A model generated the notes under the pieces. The model worked only from the letters and a program-made list of their open reading frames with translations. It made no database searches and was not told the origin of the DNA. Shown piece after piece: positions 1 through 8,150 of a stretch of DNA of 64,000 nucleotides (position 1 is the stretch's first letter; each line of letters starts with the position of its first letter). This DNA is from an uncultured Eubacteriales bacterium (GTDB lineage Bacteria; Bacillota; Clostridia; Christensenellales; Aristaeellaceae). The position numbers were made by a program, and so were the translations under genes. The DNA lies in the NCBI GenBank assembly GCA_900318145.1, contig ONJM01000011.1, positions 21,112 through 85,111 of the forward strand, given 5' to 3'.

Positions 1-737
1 TGGCCAAAGCCCTTGCCCAGGCGCTCTTTGACGATGAGAAGAACATGGTCCGGATCGATATGTCCGAATATATGGAAAAATTCAGTGTTTCCCGGCTGAT
101 CGGAGCGCCTCCCGGATACGTGGGTTATGATGAAGGCGGCCAGCTTACCGAAGCGGTCCGGCGCCATCCCTACTGCGTAATCCTGTTTGACGAAGTGGAA
201 AAGGCCCATCCCGATGTATTCAACGTTCTTCTGCAGGTGCTGGACGACGGCCGGATTACTGACAGCCAGGGCCGCACCGTGGATTTCAAGAACGCCATCC
301 TGATCATGACCAGCAACCTGGGCAGTGAATATATCCTCGACGGGATCGAAAACGGGGAAATCCGGCCGGAAACCCGGGAAACCGTGGACCGGCTGCTGAA
401 GACGCATTTCCGCCCCGAATTCCTGAACCGGATTGACGAGATCGTATATTACAAACCCCTGACCCGGGAAGAGGTCCGCAGCATCGTCGGCCTGATGGCG
501 GAAAATCTGAACCGCCGGCTGGAATCCCGCCAGCTGAAGGTAACCTTCACCGACGCCGCCCTCGACGCCGTAATCGACCGGGGTTTCGATCCCAGCTTCG
601 GCGCCCGTCCCCTCAAGCGGTACCTGCAGTCCCATGTGGAAACGCTGATCGCGCGCAGGGTCATCGCCGCGGACGTGGCTCCCGGCTCCGTCCTCACCGT
701 GGACGCGGATGAGCACGGCGATATTGTGGTCCGGTAA
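1..737 (+). CDS. clpB: ClpB-type AAA+ disaggregase, C-terminal part (5' end outside window)
   Basis: The frame is open from the window edge, so only the C-terminal 244 or so residues are visible. They hold the second AAA+ module: RLIGAPPGYVGY pore loop, Walker B FDEVEKAHPD, sensor-1 region LIMTSNLGS, arginine-finger region FRPEFLNRIDE and the sensor-2 motif GARPLKRYLQ. The protein is a hexameric ATP-driven unfoldase that rescues aggregated proteins with DnaK. ClpC is the alternative, but the ending without a long tail and the KFSVSRLIGAPPGYVGYDEGG stretch fit ClpB better. A terminator follows about 35 bases after the stop. Confidence 0.9.
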   Translation, partial: AKALAQALFDDEKNMVRIDMSEYMEKFSVSRLIGAPPGYVGYDEGGQLTEAVRRHPYCVILFDEVEKAHPDVFNVLLQVLDDGRITDSQGRTVDFKNAILIMTSNLGSEYILDGIENGEIRPETRETVDRLLKTHFRPEFLNRIDEIVYYKPLTREEVRSIVGLMAENLNRRLESRQLKVTFTDAALDAVIDRGFDPSFGARPLKRYLQSHVETLIARRVIAADVAPGSVLTVDADEHGDIVVR

Positions 738-772
738 AACCGGGCTGGTCAGGCAAATCTGTTTAAAGCAGC

Positions 773-816
773 AGAGCCTCCTTTCCTCAGCTGAAGGAAA
801 AGGAGGCTCTTTTTTT
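773..816 (+). terminator. Rho-independent terminator of clpB
   Basis: An AGAGCCTCCTTT arm pairs with AAAGGAGGCTCT, followed by seven T residues. It lies between two convergent genes, and its T-tract touches the stop codon of the minus-strand methyltransferase gene. Confidence 0.9.
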
Positions 817-1408
817 ACCGTTTTGCCCGGATTACCCAGAATCCGCCGGATTTGTCCAGTTTTTCAACCGACGCGCAGATCGTCTGCAGATACCGGATGC
901 AGCTCTCAGCGCCCTGCTGTTTCCGGATCACCAGATACAGCGCGCCGTCCGGCTTCAGGCAGGCCGCGGCGTCCGCGAACATTTTGTAGATCACCTGTTT
1001 TCCGGCCCGGATCGGCGGATTGGTGATCACCGCGTCAAAGGCCTGACCTTCAAAGGCCGCCATGCCGTCGCTCTCCGCGCAGATCACCTTCACCCGGTTT
1101 CTTTCCGCGTTCTCCCGGCTCAGCTGCAGCGCGCGGTTATTCACGTCCGCCAGGGTCACCCGGGTTTCCGGCCATGTCCGGGCTACGGAAATCCCGATCA
1201 CGCCCCATCCGCATCCGAGATCCAGGATATCCCCCCGCATCTCCTCCGGCAGCGCTTCCAGCAGCAGCCGCGTTCCGGTATCCACCTCGCCTCTGGAAAA
1301 GACCCCCGCGTCCGTCTGAAAAACCATTTTCGTTCCGCGGTAGGTAAATTCGCATTCCGCCGGCCGGGAAGCGCTCTGCGGGTCCCGTGTGTAATAATGA
1401 TCGTTCAT
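815..1408 (-). CDS. RsmC-like class I SAM-dependent methyltransferase
   Basis: The protein has 197 residues. It shows a Rossmann SAM-binding motif (ILDLGCGWGVIGI) and the NPPI motif typical of N-methyltransferases that act on a base amino group. It looks like the C-terminal catalytic half of RsmC (16S rRNA G1207 methyltransferase), as in short Firmicutes homologues. The start at 1408 is chosen because it gives an ATGA overlap with the stop of rsuA and has GAGG upstream. A longer frame to 1474 would run into rsuA. Coupling to rsuA suggests an rRNA-modification role; the exact target is an inference. Confidence 0.85.
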   Translation of the reverse strand: MNDHYYTRDPQSASRPAECEFTYRGTKMVFQTDAGVFSRGEVDTGTRLLLEALPEEMRGDILDLGCGWGVIGISVARTWPETRVTLADVNNRALQLSRENAERNRVKVICAESDGMAAFEGQAFDAVITNPPIRAGKQVIYKMFADAAACLKPDGALYLVIRKQQGAESCIRYLQTICASVEKLDKSGGFWVIRAKR

Positions 1409-2142
1409 CTGCTTTCCTCGATTCCCGCGGCACGGTGCAGCGCCGCCAGTTCTGCCGACGTAAGCTCCCGCCATCCGCCTTCCTGCAGCAGTGGATCCAG
1501 TTCCAGCGGTCCGAAGGACCGGCGGTGCAGTTCAAGCACCTCGTGCCCCGCTGCGGCGAACATCCGCTTTACCTGATGGAATTTGCCCTCGGAGACCGCC
1601 GCTTCCGCCAGGGAAACCTCCGCGCCGGCAGACAGGATCGTCAGCCGTGCCGGCTGTGCCGTAAAATCGCCGAGATCCATCCCGCCGGCAAAGGCTGCGA
1701 CAGCTTCCGGCCCCGGCGTTCCCCGCACCAGCGCCCGGTACACCTTTTCCACATGCCTTCCCGGGCTCAGCAGCCGGTGGTTCATTTCCCCGTCGCAGGT
1801 AAAAATCAGAATCCCCGTGGTATCCTTGTCCAGCCGCCCGACCGGCATGCAGCCGATGCTCCTGTAAACCGGAGGCAGCAGATCCATCACGGTCGGCTGT
1901 TTCGGATCCCGGGCGGCTGTGAGCACCCCGGCGGGTTTGTACATCATGACATGCCGGACCACGCGCCCGTCCAGCGTCTTTCCCCGCAGGCTGAGGGCGT
2001 CTGTTTCCGTTTCAAAAGAAAGGGCGGGATCCCGGATGATCCGCCCGTTCACCGCGGCTTCCCCGCCGCGGATCCATGTTTTCACTTCGCTGCGGCTGCC
2101 CGCCCCGAGGGTCGTCAGCCACCGGTCCAGTCTCATTTTCAT
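1405..2142 (-). CDS. rsuA: 16S rRNA pseudouridine synthase, RsuA/RluB/E/F family
   Basis: The protein has 245 residues: an N-terminal S4 RNA-binding domain (about 1-60, MRLDRWLTTLGAGSR) and a pseudouridine synthase domain. The latter carries the catalytic motif GRLDKDTTG, in which Asp is the nucleophile, and the C-terminal family motif EGKFHQVKRMFAAAGHEV. It isomerises a uridine in 16S rRNA (U516 in E. coli RsuA). It overlaps the downstream methyltransferase by 4 bases and follows a membrane-protein gene after 25 bases. RluB/RluE specificity cannot be excluded from sequence alone. Confidence 0.9.
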   Translation of the reverse strand: MKMRLDRWLTTLGAGSRSEVKTWIRGGEAAVNGRIIRDPALSFETETDALSLRGKTLDGRVVRHVMMYKPAGVLTAARDPKQPTVMDLLPPVYRSIGCMPVGRLDKDTTGILIFTCDGEMNHRLLSPGRHVEKVYRALVRGTPGPEAVAAFAGGMDLGDFTAQPARLTILSAGAEVSLAEAAVSEGKFHQVKRMFAAAGHEVLELHRRSFGPLELDPLLQEGGWRELTSAELAALHRAAGIEESR

Positions 2143-2167
2143 ATGAATTCCGTTCCCTGCCCGTAAT

Positions 2168-2989
2168 TCACCGGCGCAGGCCGTTCACGTACGCCGCCGT
2201 CACCATGGAGCGCAGCGGCAGCAGCGGCAGGTTCAGCGCCCCGCCGATTCCGGCAATCAGCAGGGTCGTTCCGGTGGACGGTTTTGCCACATCCCCCGAA
2301 ATCACGCCGCTCACGTCATTCAGCAGCGGCGCGTACCGCAGGAACACAAGAACCGCAGCGATCATCATGGGCAGCAGAAACACCAGGGAGCAGATCCGGC
2401 AGAGCAGCACCTTCGGCCGTTTTCCTTTCAGCAGCCCTTTCTCCTCCAGCACCCAGGCGTGCCGATCCCCGCTGTGGAACCCAGCGCCGAGCGCCGCGAG
2501 CATCAGCAGCGCCGCCAGAATCAGCAGAAGATAGATGACGCCGGTCTTCATATCCTTCCCGCCGAAATCGTAAATCATGTTCATGACGGTAAGCCCGTCC
2601 GTATCCCCGGAATACTTGTCCCACGCGAAAATCAGCGCGGCAATCAGCGGCGAGGACCACAGCGCCAGCAGCGCCAGCCGTCCCAGCCCGTATCCCGCTT
2701 TTTTCAGGTAGTTCCCCGGATCCGCCAGCCGCAGGGAAAAGATCTTCCCGTTCCCCAGGCCGTCCTGCATGGCGGCGGCCGCGTTCAGCCGTGCCGGAAC
2801 CTTCAGCAGCAGCCACAGCACGGCGGACAGCGCTGCAAGATACTTCAGCGGGCCCTTTTCCGTCAGGAAGAGCAGCGGCGCCAGGCAGATCAGGGTTGTC
2901 GCGCCTTCCGCCGCCAGCAGCTTCAGGGTTTCCGCCTTCTGCGCGGTTACGGTCCGTTTCGCGTCCCGGAAAGCCTGTGAGATTGTCAT
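2168..2989 (-). CDS. Uncharacterised polytopic membrane protein
   Basis: I do not recognise a family. The 273 residues show about five to six hydrophobic stretches: near 25-45 (TTLICLAPLLFL), 50-66, about 105-125, 150-170, 200-225 and a last one around 245-262. A basic N-terminal segment is rich in Lys. The start at 2989 is supported by GGAGG six bases upstream; an in-frame ATG at 3007 has no such signal. It sits in the same-strand run after serS and before rsuA, so it is probably co-transcribed. Nothing in the sequence points to a substrate. Confidence 0.75.
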   Translation of the reverse strand: MTISQAFRDAKRTVTAQKAETLKLLAAEGATTLICLAPLLFLTEKGPLKYLAALSAVLWLLLKVPARLNAAAAMQDGLGNGKIFSLRLADPGNYLKKAGYGLGRLALLALWSSPLIAALIFAWDKYSGDTDGLTVMNMIYDFGGKDMKTGVIYLLLILAALLMLAALGAGFHSGDRHAWVLEEKGLLKGKRPKVLLCRICSLVFLLPMMIAAVLVFLRYAPLLNDVSGVISGDVAKPSTGTTLLIAGIGGALNLPLLPLRSMVTAAYVNGLRR

Positions 2990-3059
2990 GTCTTCCTCCG
3001 TTTTCAATTATCCCCGGGAGCGGATGCGGTTGACCGCCCGCCGGAAAGGATCATGCCCC

Positions 3060-4343
3060 TCAGGCGCGGATCTCGCTCTTCCCGCCCATATACATCCGCA
3101 GAGGCTCGGGAATCGCCACGCTGCCGTCCTCCCGCAGGTTGTTCTCCAGGAAGGCGATAAGCATGCGGGGCGGCGCGACGCAGGTGTTGTTCAGCGTATG
3201 GGCCAGGTACTTGCTGCCGTCCGGCGCCTTCACGCGGATCTGCAGCCGCCGCGCCTGGGCATCGCCCAGGTTCGAGCAGGAACCGACCTCAAAATACTTT
3301 TTCTGCCGGGGAGACCAGGCTTCCACATCCAGGCTCTTTACCTTCAGATCCGCCAGGTCGCCGCTGCAGCATTCCAGGGTCCGTACCGGGATATCCAGCG
3401 TCCGGAAGAAATCCACCGTATTCTGCCACAGCCGGTCAAACCACATCGGGCTGTCCTCCGGTTTGCAGATAACGATCATTTCCTGCTTCTCGAACTGATG
3501 GATGCGGTACACACCGCGCTCCTCAATGCCGTGGGCGCCCACTTCCTTGCGGAAGCAGGGGCTGTAGCTTGTCAGCGTTTTGGGCAGGCTTTCCTCGTCC
3601 AGGATCGTATTGATGAACTTGCCGATCATGGAATGTTCGGAAGTGCCGATCAGGTACAGATCCTCGCCTTCGATCTTGTACATCATGTTTTCCATCTCGG
3701 CGAAGCTCATCACACCGCTGACCACGTTGCCGTGGATCATGAAGGGCGGAATCACATAGGTGAATCCCCGGTCAATCATGAAGTCCCGGGCATAGCTCAG
3801 GATCGCACTGTGAAGCCGGGCAATATCCCCGGTCAGGTAATAGAAACCGTTGCCGCTGGTTTCCCGTGCCGGATCCAGCTCGATGCCGTGCAGCCGTTCC
3901 ATGATGTCCACATGGTAGGGAATTTCCCATTCCGGCACCGCGGGATCGCCGAAGCGCTCGATTTCAACGTTCTCGCTGTCGTCCCGGCCGATCGGGACGC
4001 TGTCGTCGATGATGTTGGGGATGACCAGCATCCGCTTGCGGATTTCGGCTTTCAGCTCCTCTTCCTTCACCTCGAGCTCCGCCAGTTTTTCCGCCGCCGC
4101 GGCGACTTCCGCCTTTACGGCCTCAGCTTCTTCTGTTTTCTTCTGGGCCAGCAGGGCGCCGATCTGTTTCGACAGCGTCTTGCGCCTGTTCCGCAGGGCG
4201 TCCGCCTGCTGCTGGGCGTCCCGGTATTCCCGGTCCATCCGGATGACTTCGTCCACCATGGGCAGCTTCTCATCCTGGAATTTCTTCCGGATATTCTCCC
4301 GGACTTTCTCCGGATCATTCCGAAGCAGGTTGATATCCAGCAT
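3060..4343 (-). CDS. serS: Seryl-tRNA synthetase
   Basis: This is a full-length class II synthetase of 427 residues. The N-terminal 110 or so residues form the tRNA-binding coiled coil (MLDINLLRNDPEKVREN start, then Lys/Glu/Ala-rich helices). The catalytic core has motif 2 (SPCFRKEVGAHGIEERGVYR) and motif 3 (NNTCVAPPRMLIAFLENN). It charges tRNA-Ser with serine in the cytoplasm. It follows khpB after 29 bases, so there is no room for a T-box leader; expression is likely tied to the rpmH operon. Confidence 0.97.
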   Translation of the reverse strand: MLDINLLRNDPEKVRENIRKKFQDEKLPMVDEVIRMDREYRDAQQQADALRNRRKTLSKQIGALLAQKKTEEAEAVKAEVAAAAEKLAELEVKEEELKAEIRKRMLVIPNIIDDSVPIGRDDSENVEIERFGDPAVPEWEIPYHVDIMERLHGIELDPARETSGNGFYYLTGDIARLHSAILSYARDFMIDRGFTYVIPPFMIHGNVVSGVMSFAEMENMMYKIEGEDLYLIGTSEHSMIGKFINTILDEESLPKTLTSYSPCFRKEVGAHGIEERGVYRIHQFEKQEMIVICKPEDSPMWFDRLWQNTVDFFRTLDIPVRTLECCSGDLADLKVKSLDVEAWSPRQKKYFEVGSCSNLGDAQARRLQIRVKAPDGSKYLAHTLNNTCVAPPRMLIAFLENNLREDGSVAIPEPLRMYMGGKSEIRA

Positions 4344-4372
4344 ACTTTTTCCTTCTCTCTGATACTCTTTCC

Positions 4373-5278
4373 TTATTTCTTGTGTGTAATCACCACATGC
4401 CGGTTCGGTTCATCGCCTTCGGAGTGCGTGGTGACGCCTTCATTCTGCTGCAGCGCAAAATGGATAATCCGACGTTCATAGGGATTCATGGGTTCCAGGC
4501 TGACCTTCCGGCCGGTCCGCAGGGCGCGGTTTGCCATCCGGTTGGCCAGGCGGATCAGGGTATCCTCCCGCTTCGCCCGGTAGTTTTCGGTGTCCAGGGT
4601 AACCCGGATATAGCCTTCCCGTCCCCTGTTCACCTTCAGGCTGGTCAGATACTGCAGGGCGTCCAGGGTCTCGCCCCGGCGGCCGATCAGGATCCCCAGG
4701 GAATCTCCCTCCATAAAGCCGTATACATTTCCTTCCGCGTCCGTTCCCATATCAATGGTCACGTCCACGCCCATCAGCTTCGTCAGCTCGCTCAGGAACG
4801 CTTTCGCGATACCGGCGGGGCTTTCCGCATCCAGCGCCTCGGCGGAAATCATTGTAATTTCCGGCTTTTCCAGCGTCCGGGGCTCCTGCTTCTCAGCTTC
4901 CGCGGGGACTTCCGGTTCAGCGGTTTTCGGCGCCGCGGGTTTCTTTTCCGCCTTCTTCTCCGGCTTTTTGTCCTCTGTTTTTTTCTCGGGCTTCTTTTCC
5001 GGTTTCTTCTCTTCGTTCTTCTTTTCAGGTTTCTTTTCGGGTTTCTTCTCCGCCTTCTTCGCGGGTTTCTCCTCCAGCAGGTCTCCCAGCGGATCCTCCT
5101 CGGAATCCTTCACCGTCAGCCGTACTTTTACCGGACGGGAGCCGAACAGGCCGAACAGGCCCTTGCTGCCCTCTTCCACAACAAGCACGTCCACGTCACC
5201 GATGGAAACGCCAAGCTCCTGAAGGCCCAGTTCGATGGCCTCTTCCTTGGTCTTGGCGGAAGCTTCGTACTGTCTCAT
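4373..5278 (-). CDS. khpB: RNA-binding protein KhpB (Jag/EloR)
   Basis: The 301 residues begin with a Jag-N domain (MRQYEASAKTKEEAIELG). A very Lys/Glu/Pro-rich linker of KPEKK repeats (about 75-120) follows, then a KH domain containing the GRRGETLDALQYL loop and a C-terminal R3H domain (NPYERRIIHFALQ). KhpB partners KhpA and binds RNA; in streptococci it affects elongation of the cell wall. It lies one base after yidC, the usual Firmicutes arrangement. The linker is longer and more repetitive than in Bacillus Jag. Confidence 0.95.
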   Translation of the reverse strand: MRQYEASAKTKEEAIELGLQELGVSIGDVDVLVVEEGSKGLFGLFGSRPVKVRLTVKDSEEDPLGDLLEEKPAKKAEKKPEKKPEKKNEEKKPEKKPEKKTEDKKPEKKAEKKPAAPKTAEPEVPAEAEKQEPRTLEKPEITMISAEALDAESPAGIAKAFLSELTKLMGVDVTIDMGTDAEGNVYGFMEGDSLGILIGRRGETLDALQYLTSLKVNRGREGYIRVTLDTENYRAKREDTLIRLANRMANRALRTGRKVSLEPMNPYERRIIHFALQQNEGVTTHSEGDEPNRHVVITHKK

Positions 5279-5279
5279 A

Positions 5280-6362
5280 TTATTTCACACTGCCCTCTCC
5301 GGCCACCGGCGCGGCCTTTTGTTCTTTCATGTCCAGATACTTGTTGATCAGGAAGGTCTGTCCCATGCTTACCAGGTTCCCCGCCACCCAGTACAGGGCG
5401 AAAGCCGCGCTGTATCCGATACAGATCCACAGGGAGAACAGCGGGAAGAACCACTGCATGAACTTGCCGGTATTCGGCTGGCCTTCCGCGGGCTGCGGCT
5501 GGCTGCCGCCCATCAGTTTGGTCATGGCAATCTGGCTGACCGCGGAAAGAATCGGCAGCAGCAGGAATCCGTTGTACAGCGTCTTCACGGACCAGTTCAC
5601 CAGCGGAATGGTATATCCCGCGATTTCCGAGATCCCGGTCCGGTAGAATTCGAATGTCCGCATTTTTTCGACAATCAGAATTACCGTGGGCTGCAGATTG
5701 TTCCCCGCGAAGCATTCGGCTGTAAGACCACCGCTGATCAGCGATTCCTTCAGCGCTTCCGGAATATTCTTCATCACGTCCGCGCTCAGGGTGCTGAACC
5801 ATTCCTCCGTAAAGGTTTGGAGTTCCGCGGGCAGCGTGCCGTTGAAACCGCTGAGCCAGTCTGTCCATTCATTGGCCGAGATCATCCGCAGGGTGTCGTA
5901 ATTCGGCAGCGCCGTATAGAACGGGTTGTCAGGCATCCACAGGTTCTTGATCCAGATAAAGGGCTCCATCACAGGCTGCTGCCCGTTCAGGATCTGTCCC
6001 ACCTGCGTCAGCAGTTCCTTGTTTGCCGCGGTGCGCATCGCGCCGAACACGGCAATCAGGATCGGCCAGGTCAGCAGCAGGGGCAGGCAGCTGGACAGGG
6101 GGTTCACATGTGCTTTCCTGTAAAGCTCGGCGGTCTTCTGATTCAGTTTTTCCTTGTCGTTGGCGTACTTTTTCTGCAGGGCCATCAGCTGCGGTTGCAG
6201 CGTCTGGGTTTTGCGCATGCTGGCCCGGCTCTTGATATCCAGGGGCGTCAGGCACAGGCGGATCAGAATCGTGAAGATGATGATGGAGACTCCCCATCCA
6301 CCGACTCCGCTCTGGATCCAGTTCAGAAACGCGTACAGTCCGTCATTGATCCATCCAAACAT
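5280..6362 (-). CDS. yidC: Membrane protein insertase YidC/Oxa1 family
   Basis: The protein has 360 residues. The conserved core starts with a first transmembrane segment (SIIIFTILIRLCLTPLDIKS) containing the catalytic-groove Arg, followed by a charged cytoplasmic hairpin (QKKYANDKEKLNQKTAELYR). It ends with several membrane helices (PLFSLWICIGYSAAFALYW). Between the second and third helices is an extracellular insert of roughly 90 residues (about 135-225), longer than in Bacillus SpoIIIJ. No lipobox is obvious at the N terminus. It inserts membrane proteins together with SecYEG. It lies in the conserved rpmH-rnpA-yidD-yidC-khpB order. Confidence 0.95.
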   Translation of the reverse strand: MFGWINDGLYAFLNWIQSGVGGWGVSIIIFTILIRLCLTPLDIKSRASMRKTQTLQPQLMALQKKYANDKEKLNQKTAELYRKAHVNPLSSCLPLLLTWPILIAVFGAMRTAANKELLTQVGQILNGQQPVMEPFIWIKNLWMPDNPFYTALPNYDTLRMISANEWTDWLSGFNGTLPAELQTFTEEWFSTLSADVMKNIPEALKESLISGGLTAECFAGNNLQPTVILIVEKMRTFEFYRTGISEIAGYTIPLVNWSVKTLYNGFLLLPILSAVSQIAMTKLMGGSQPQPAEGQPNTGKFMQWFFPLFSLWICIGYSAAFALYWVAGNLVSMGQTFLINKYLDMKEQKAAPVAGEGSVK

Positions 6363-6369
6363 TCCGGTT

Positions 6370-6612
6370 CTATTCCCTCCTTAATGCGGTATTCGGGTCC
6401 TCCGGCACCGGATCGTATCCGCCCTTGCTGAAAGGATTGCATCGCAGAATCCTCCAGGCAGCCATTCTCCCGCCCTTCAGCGCTCCGTAACGCTCAATTG
6501 CCGTCATGGCGTACTCGGAACAGGTGGGAATATACCGGCAGGTCGGGCGCCGCTTGCGGCGGCTCAGATTCCGGCGGTAAAAACGAATTGATGAAAGCAG
6601 GAACCTTTTCAT
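6370..6612 (-). CDS. yidD: Membrane protein insertion efficiency factor YidD
   Basis: This is a small basic protein of 80 residues with the family signature [19 protein letters not shown] and the downstream motif [17 protein letters not shown]. YidD sits at the inner face of the membrane and helps YidC-dependent insertion. It overlaps rnpA by 4 bases and precedes yidC by 7, which implies translational coupling. Confidence 0.96.
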   Translation of the reverse strand: MKRFLLSSIRFYRRNLSRRKRRPTCRYIPTCSEYAMTAIERYGALKGGRMAAWRILRCNPFSKGGYDPVPEDPNTALRRE

Positions 6613-6968
6613 CTGGCGCGGTTCCCTTCCTGCGCCTCCGGATGTTTCAGCGCCCCGTGCTTTTTCAGCAGGTAGCGCATATCCTTCTGCAGCGCGTCAA
6701 AGGCGGCCTCAGCGGCTGTAGGCCTGGCGACAATCACGTACAGTCCGGTTTTTACGTCCCCTGTAAAGGGCCGGAAGCATTCGCGCAGGCGGCGCTTGAC
6801 CTTGTTCCGGGTCACGGCCTTGCCTACTTTCTTGCTGACGGAAAAACCGACCTTCAGCTCCCGCCCGGGGGCGACGAGCATGACCAGGTCACGGCAGGCG
6901 ACAGAATGCCCCTTGCGGTAGACATACTGAAACGCCCGGTTTTTTTGCAGCCGATAGCATCTTTCCAT
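6609..6968 (-). CDS. rnpA: Ribonuclease P protein component
   Basis: The 119 residues carry the RNR signature ([20 protein letters not shown]) and the N-terminal [15 protein letters not shown] stretch typical of RnpA. The protein binds RNase P RNA and the leader of precursor tRNAs during 5' maturation. It lies 110 bases after rpmH, as in most bacteria, and overlaps yidD. Confidence 0.96.
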   Translation of the reverse strand: MERCYRLQKNRAFQYVYRKGHSVACRDLVMLVAPGRELKVGFSVSKKVGKAVTRNKVKRRLRECFRPFTGDVKTGLYVIVARPTAAEAAFDALQKDMRYLLKKHGALKHPEAQEGNRAR

Positions 6969-7078
6969 GCTTTCTCATCCTTCCGCTTTCCGCGGAGTCC
7001 CATATAGCGGAAAAGCCCGCCCATTCGGAAAACGGGCGGGCCTCATCCACAACTCAAAAGTCTGTAAGCTGATGCGGA

Positions 7079-7213
7079 TTAAACCGTCAGCTCTTTGCGG
7101 CCGCGGCGGCGGCGGGCAGCCAGAACCCGGCGGCCGTTCTTGGTCGACATCCGGGCACGGAAACCATGCACCTTGCTGCGCTGACGCTTTTTGGGCTGAT
7201 AAGTACGGAACAT
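7079..7213 (-). CDS. rpmH: 50S ribosomal protein L34
   Basis: Read in the correct minus-strand frame, this short gene encodes 44 residues: [19 protein letters not shown], then the basic tail [11 protein letters not shown]. It matches the universal length and sequence of L34. GAGGAG lies eight bases upstream of the start. A longer overlapping frame at this place is not real. It is the first gene of the rnpA-yidD-yidC-khpB-serS run. Confidence 0.97.
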   Translation of the reverse strand: MFRTYQPKKRQRSKVHGFRARMSTKNGRRVLAARRRRGRKELTV

Positions 7214-7240
7214 AGTCAACACTCCTCATAATCGATCTTG

Positions 7241-7262
7241 AAAAACGGGGCCTGCTGCCCCG
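7241..7262 (-). terminator. Terminator-like hairpin in the rpmH leader (possible attenuator)
   Basis: On the minus strand a CGGGGC/GCCCCG stem with a five-base loop is followed directly by TTTTT. It lies between the rpmH promoter and the rpmH ribosome-binding site, so it would interrupt the operon transcript before the first gene unless it is antiterminated or read through. Confidence 0.65.
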
Positions 7263-7285
7263 ATACTCAACAGAACAGCCTCAAT

Positions 7286-7314
7286 AGTATATCCAAGCAA
7301 AATGCCGTTGTCAA
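7286..7314 (-). promoter_or_regulatory. Promoter of the rpmH operon
   Basis: On the minus strand there is a perfect -35 TTGACA, 17 bases, then -10 TATACT. It matches sigma-A consensus at 11 of 12 positions and points to rpmH. Confidence 0.85.
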
Positions 7315-7414
7315 GAAATTCTTTTTGGCAAAAAAGCCTTAAAAACCAACAACCCGGACCTTTTGTGGATCACTGTCCGCATACCCCCAAGATGCTGTGG
7401 ATGAGTCCCAAAAG

Positions 7415-7485
7415 AGTCAATGGGGACGGTTCCGGCTGACTCATTTCCCTGTCAAATGAGCCGGCCGGAACCGTCCCCGATGACT
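7415..7485. repeat. Long REP-like palindrome
   Basis: The outer 22-base arms (7415-7436 and 7464-7485) match at all but two bases and contain GGGGACGGTTCCGG and its complement. An inner CTCATTT/AAATGAG stem (7440-7446, 7454-7460) closes a seven-base loop. Palindromes with a GGGGACGGTTC core occur as dispersed elements in many Firmicutes, as far as I recall in association with IS200-like (RAYT) transposases. It lies 17 bases beyond the pduL stop and could also protect that transcript's 3' end. Confidence 0.7.
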
Positions 7486-7502
7486 TGCCGCAGCTCTCCG
7501 GA

Positions 7503-8075
7503 TTACTTGATCAGTTCGCCCATGGTGCCGTTTACGGCGCAGGCGGCGTTGCTCTCATCCGTATCGATATGCATGGCCAGGGAGAACTTCTCGCTGACGC
7601 GGACCACCACATCCCCGAAAGTCAGGGCACGGCCGTTCGTCTCCACCTTCACGGAAACCACGTCCTTGTCCTTCACGCCGTATTCCGCGGCATCGGCGGG
7701 GGTCATATGGATATGGCGCTTCGCGGCGATAACGCCTTCGGCCACTTCCACTTCACCGCAGGGGCCGACCAGCTTGCAGGCGCCGGAACCCGCGATATCG
7801 CCGGATTCACGCACAGGCGCGGTAACCCCGATGGAACGGGCGTCGGTCAGGGAGAGCTCCACCTGGGTGGCGGGGCGGACCGGCCCGAGGATGCGGACGC
7901 GCTTCAGGGTGTTCTTCGGTCCCACGATGTCCACCTGTTCCTCGCTGGCGAACTGCCCGGGCTGGGACAGCCAGCTCTTGACGGTCAGCTCATGGCCGAC
8001 GCCGAAAAGGGTTTCCAGATCTTCCTTTGTAACATGTACGTGGCGGGCAGATGTTTCCACAAGAATCTTATTCAT
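7503..8075 (-). CDS. pduL: PduL-type phosphate acyltransferase
   Basis: The protein has 190 residues in two similar PTAC barrels, each with a zinc-binding His motif: SARHVHV near the N terminus, AKRHIHM in the middle and a further AMHID near the C terminus. PduL converts acyl-CoA and phosphate to acyl phosphate and CoA. No N-terminal encapsulation peptide precedes MNKILVETSARHVHV, and no microcompartment shell genes are near. It probably acts as a free acetyl-CoA or propanoyl-CoA phosphotransacylase in fermentation. It is monocistronic, with its own promoter. Confidence 0.92.
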   Translation of the reverse strand: MNKILVETSARHVHVTKEDLETLFGVGHELTVKSWLSQPGQFASEEQVDIVGPKNTLKRVRILGPVRPATQVELSLTDARSIGVTAPVRESGDIAGSGACKLVGPCGEVEVAEGVIAAKRHIHMTPADAAEYGVKDKDVVSVKVETNGRALTFGDVVVRVSEKFSLAMHIDTDESNAACAVNGTMGELIK

Positions 8076-8109
8076 AGGGCAGAAACCTTCTTTCTGAAGT
8101 ATTATGGAT

Positions 8110-8139
8110 ATTATAGCAAATTCAGGCTGGAAGAATCAA
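8110..8139 (-). promoter_or_regulatory. Promoter of pduL
   Basis: On the minus strand: -35 TTGATT, 18 bases, -10 TATAAT, about 35 bases before the pduL start. It is back to back with the metK promoter. Confidence 0.75.
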
Positions 8140-8150
8140 GGGATAATCGC

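Larger units (their letters stand above)
7043..7404. other. DnaA-box-like sequences flanking rpmH (possible relic or active oriC)
   Basis: Three 9-mers differ from the DnaA box TTATCCACA by one base: TCATCCACA at 7043-7051, and on the other strand TGTGGATCA at 7364-7372 and TGTGGATGA at 7396-7404. The DNA between 7280 and 7355 is AT-rich compared with its surroundings. The rpmH-rnpA-yidD-yidC block often abuts dnaA and oriC, but dnaA is not here. Whether this is a working origin cannot be told from this window. Confidence 0.3.

Noticed and set aside
2769-4481. A 570-codon plus-strand frame opposite serS
   Set aside because: serS is unambiguous; the opposite frame has a composition typical of antisense shadows.
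4940-5060. Repetitive GA/CT-rich stretch
   Set aside because: It is the Lys/Glu/Pro linker of KhpB in frame, not a separate DNA element.
6975-7229. An 84-codon minus-strand frame over rpmH
   Set aside because: It is out of frame with L34, which is exact in length and sequence.
7503-8075. Bacterial microcompartment locus suggested by pduL
   Set aside because: There are no shell proteins, no encapsulation peptide and no diol dehydratase genes in the window.
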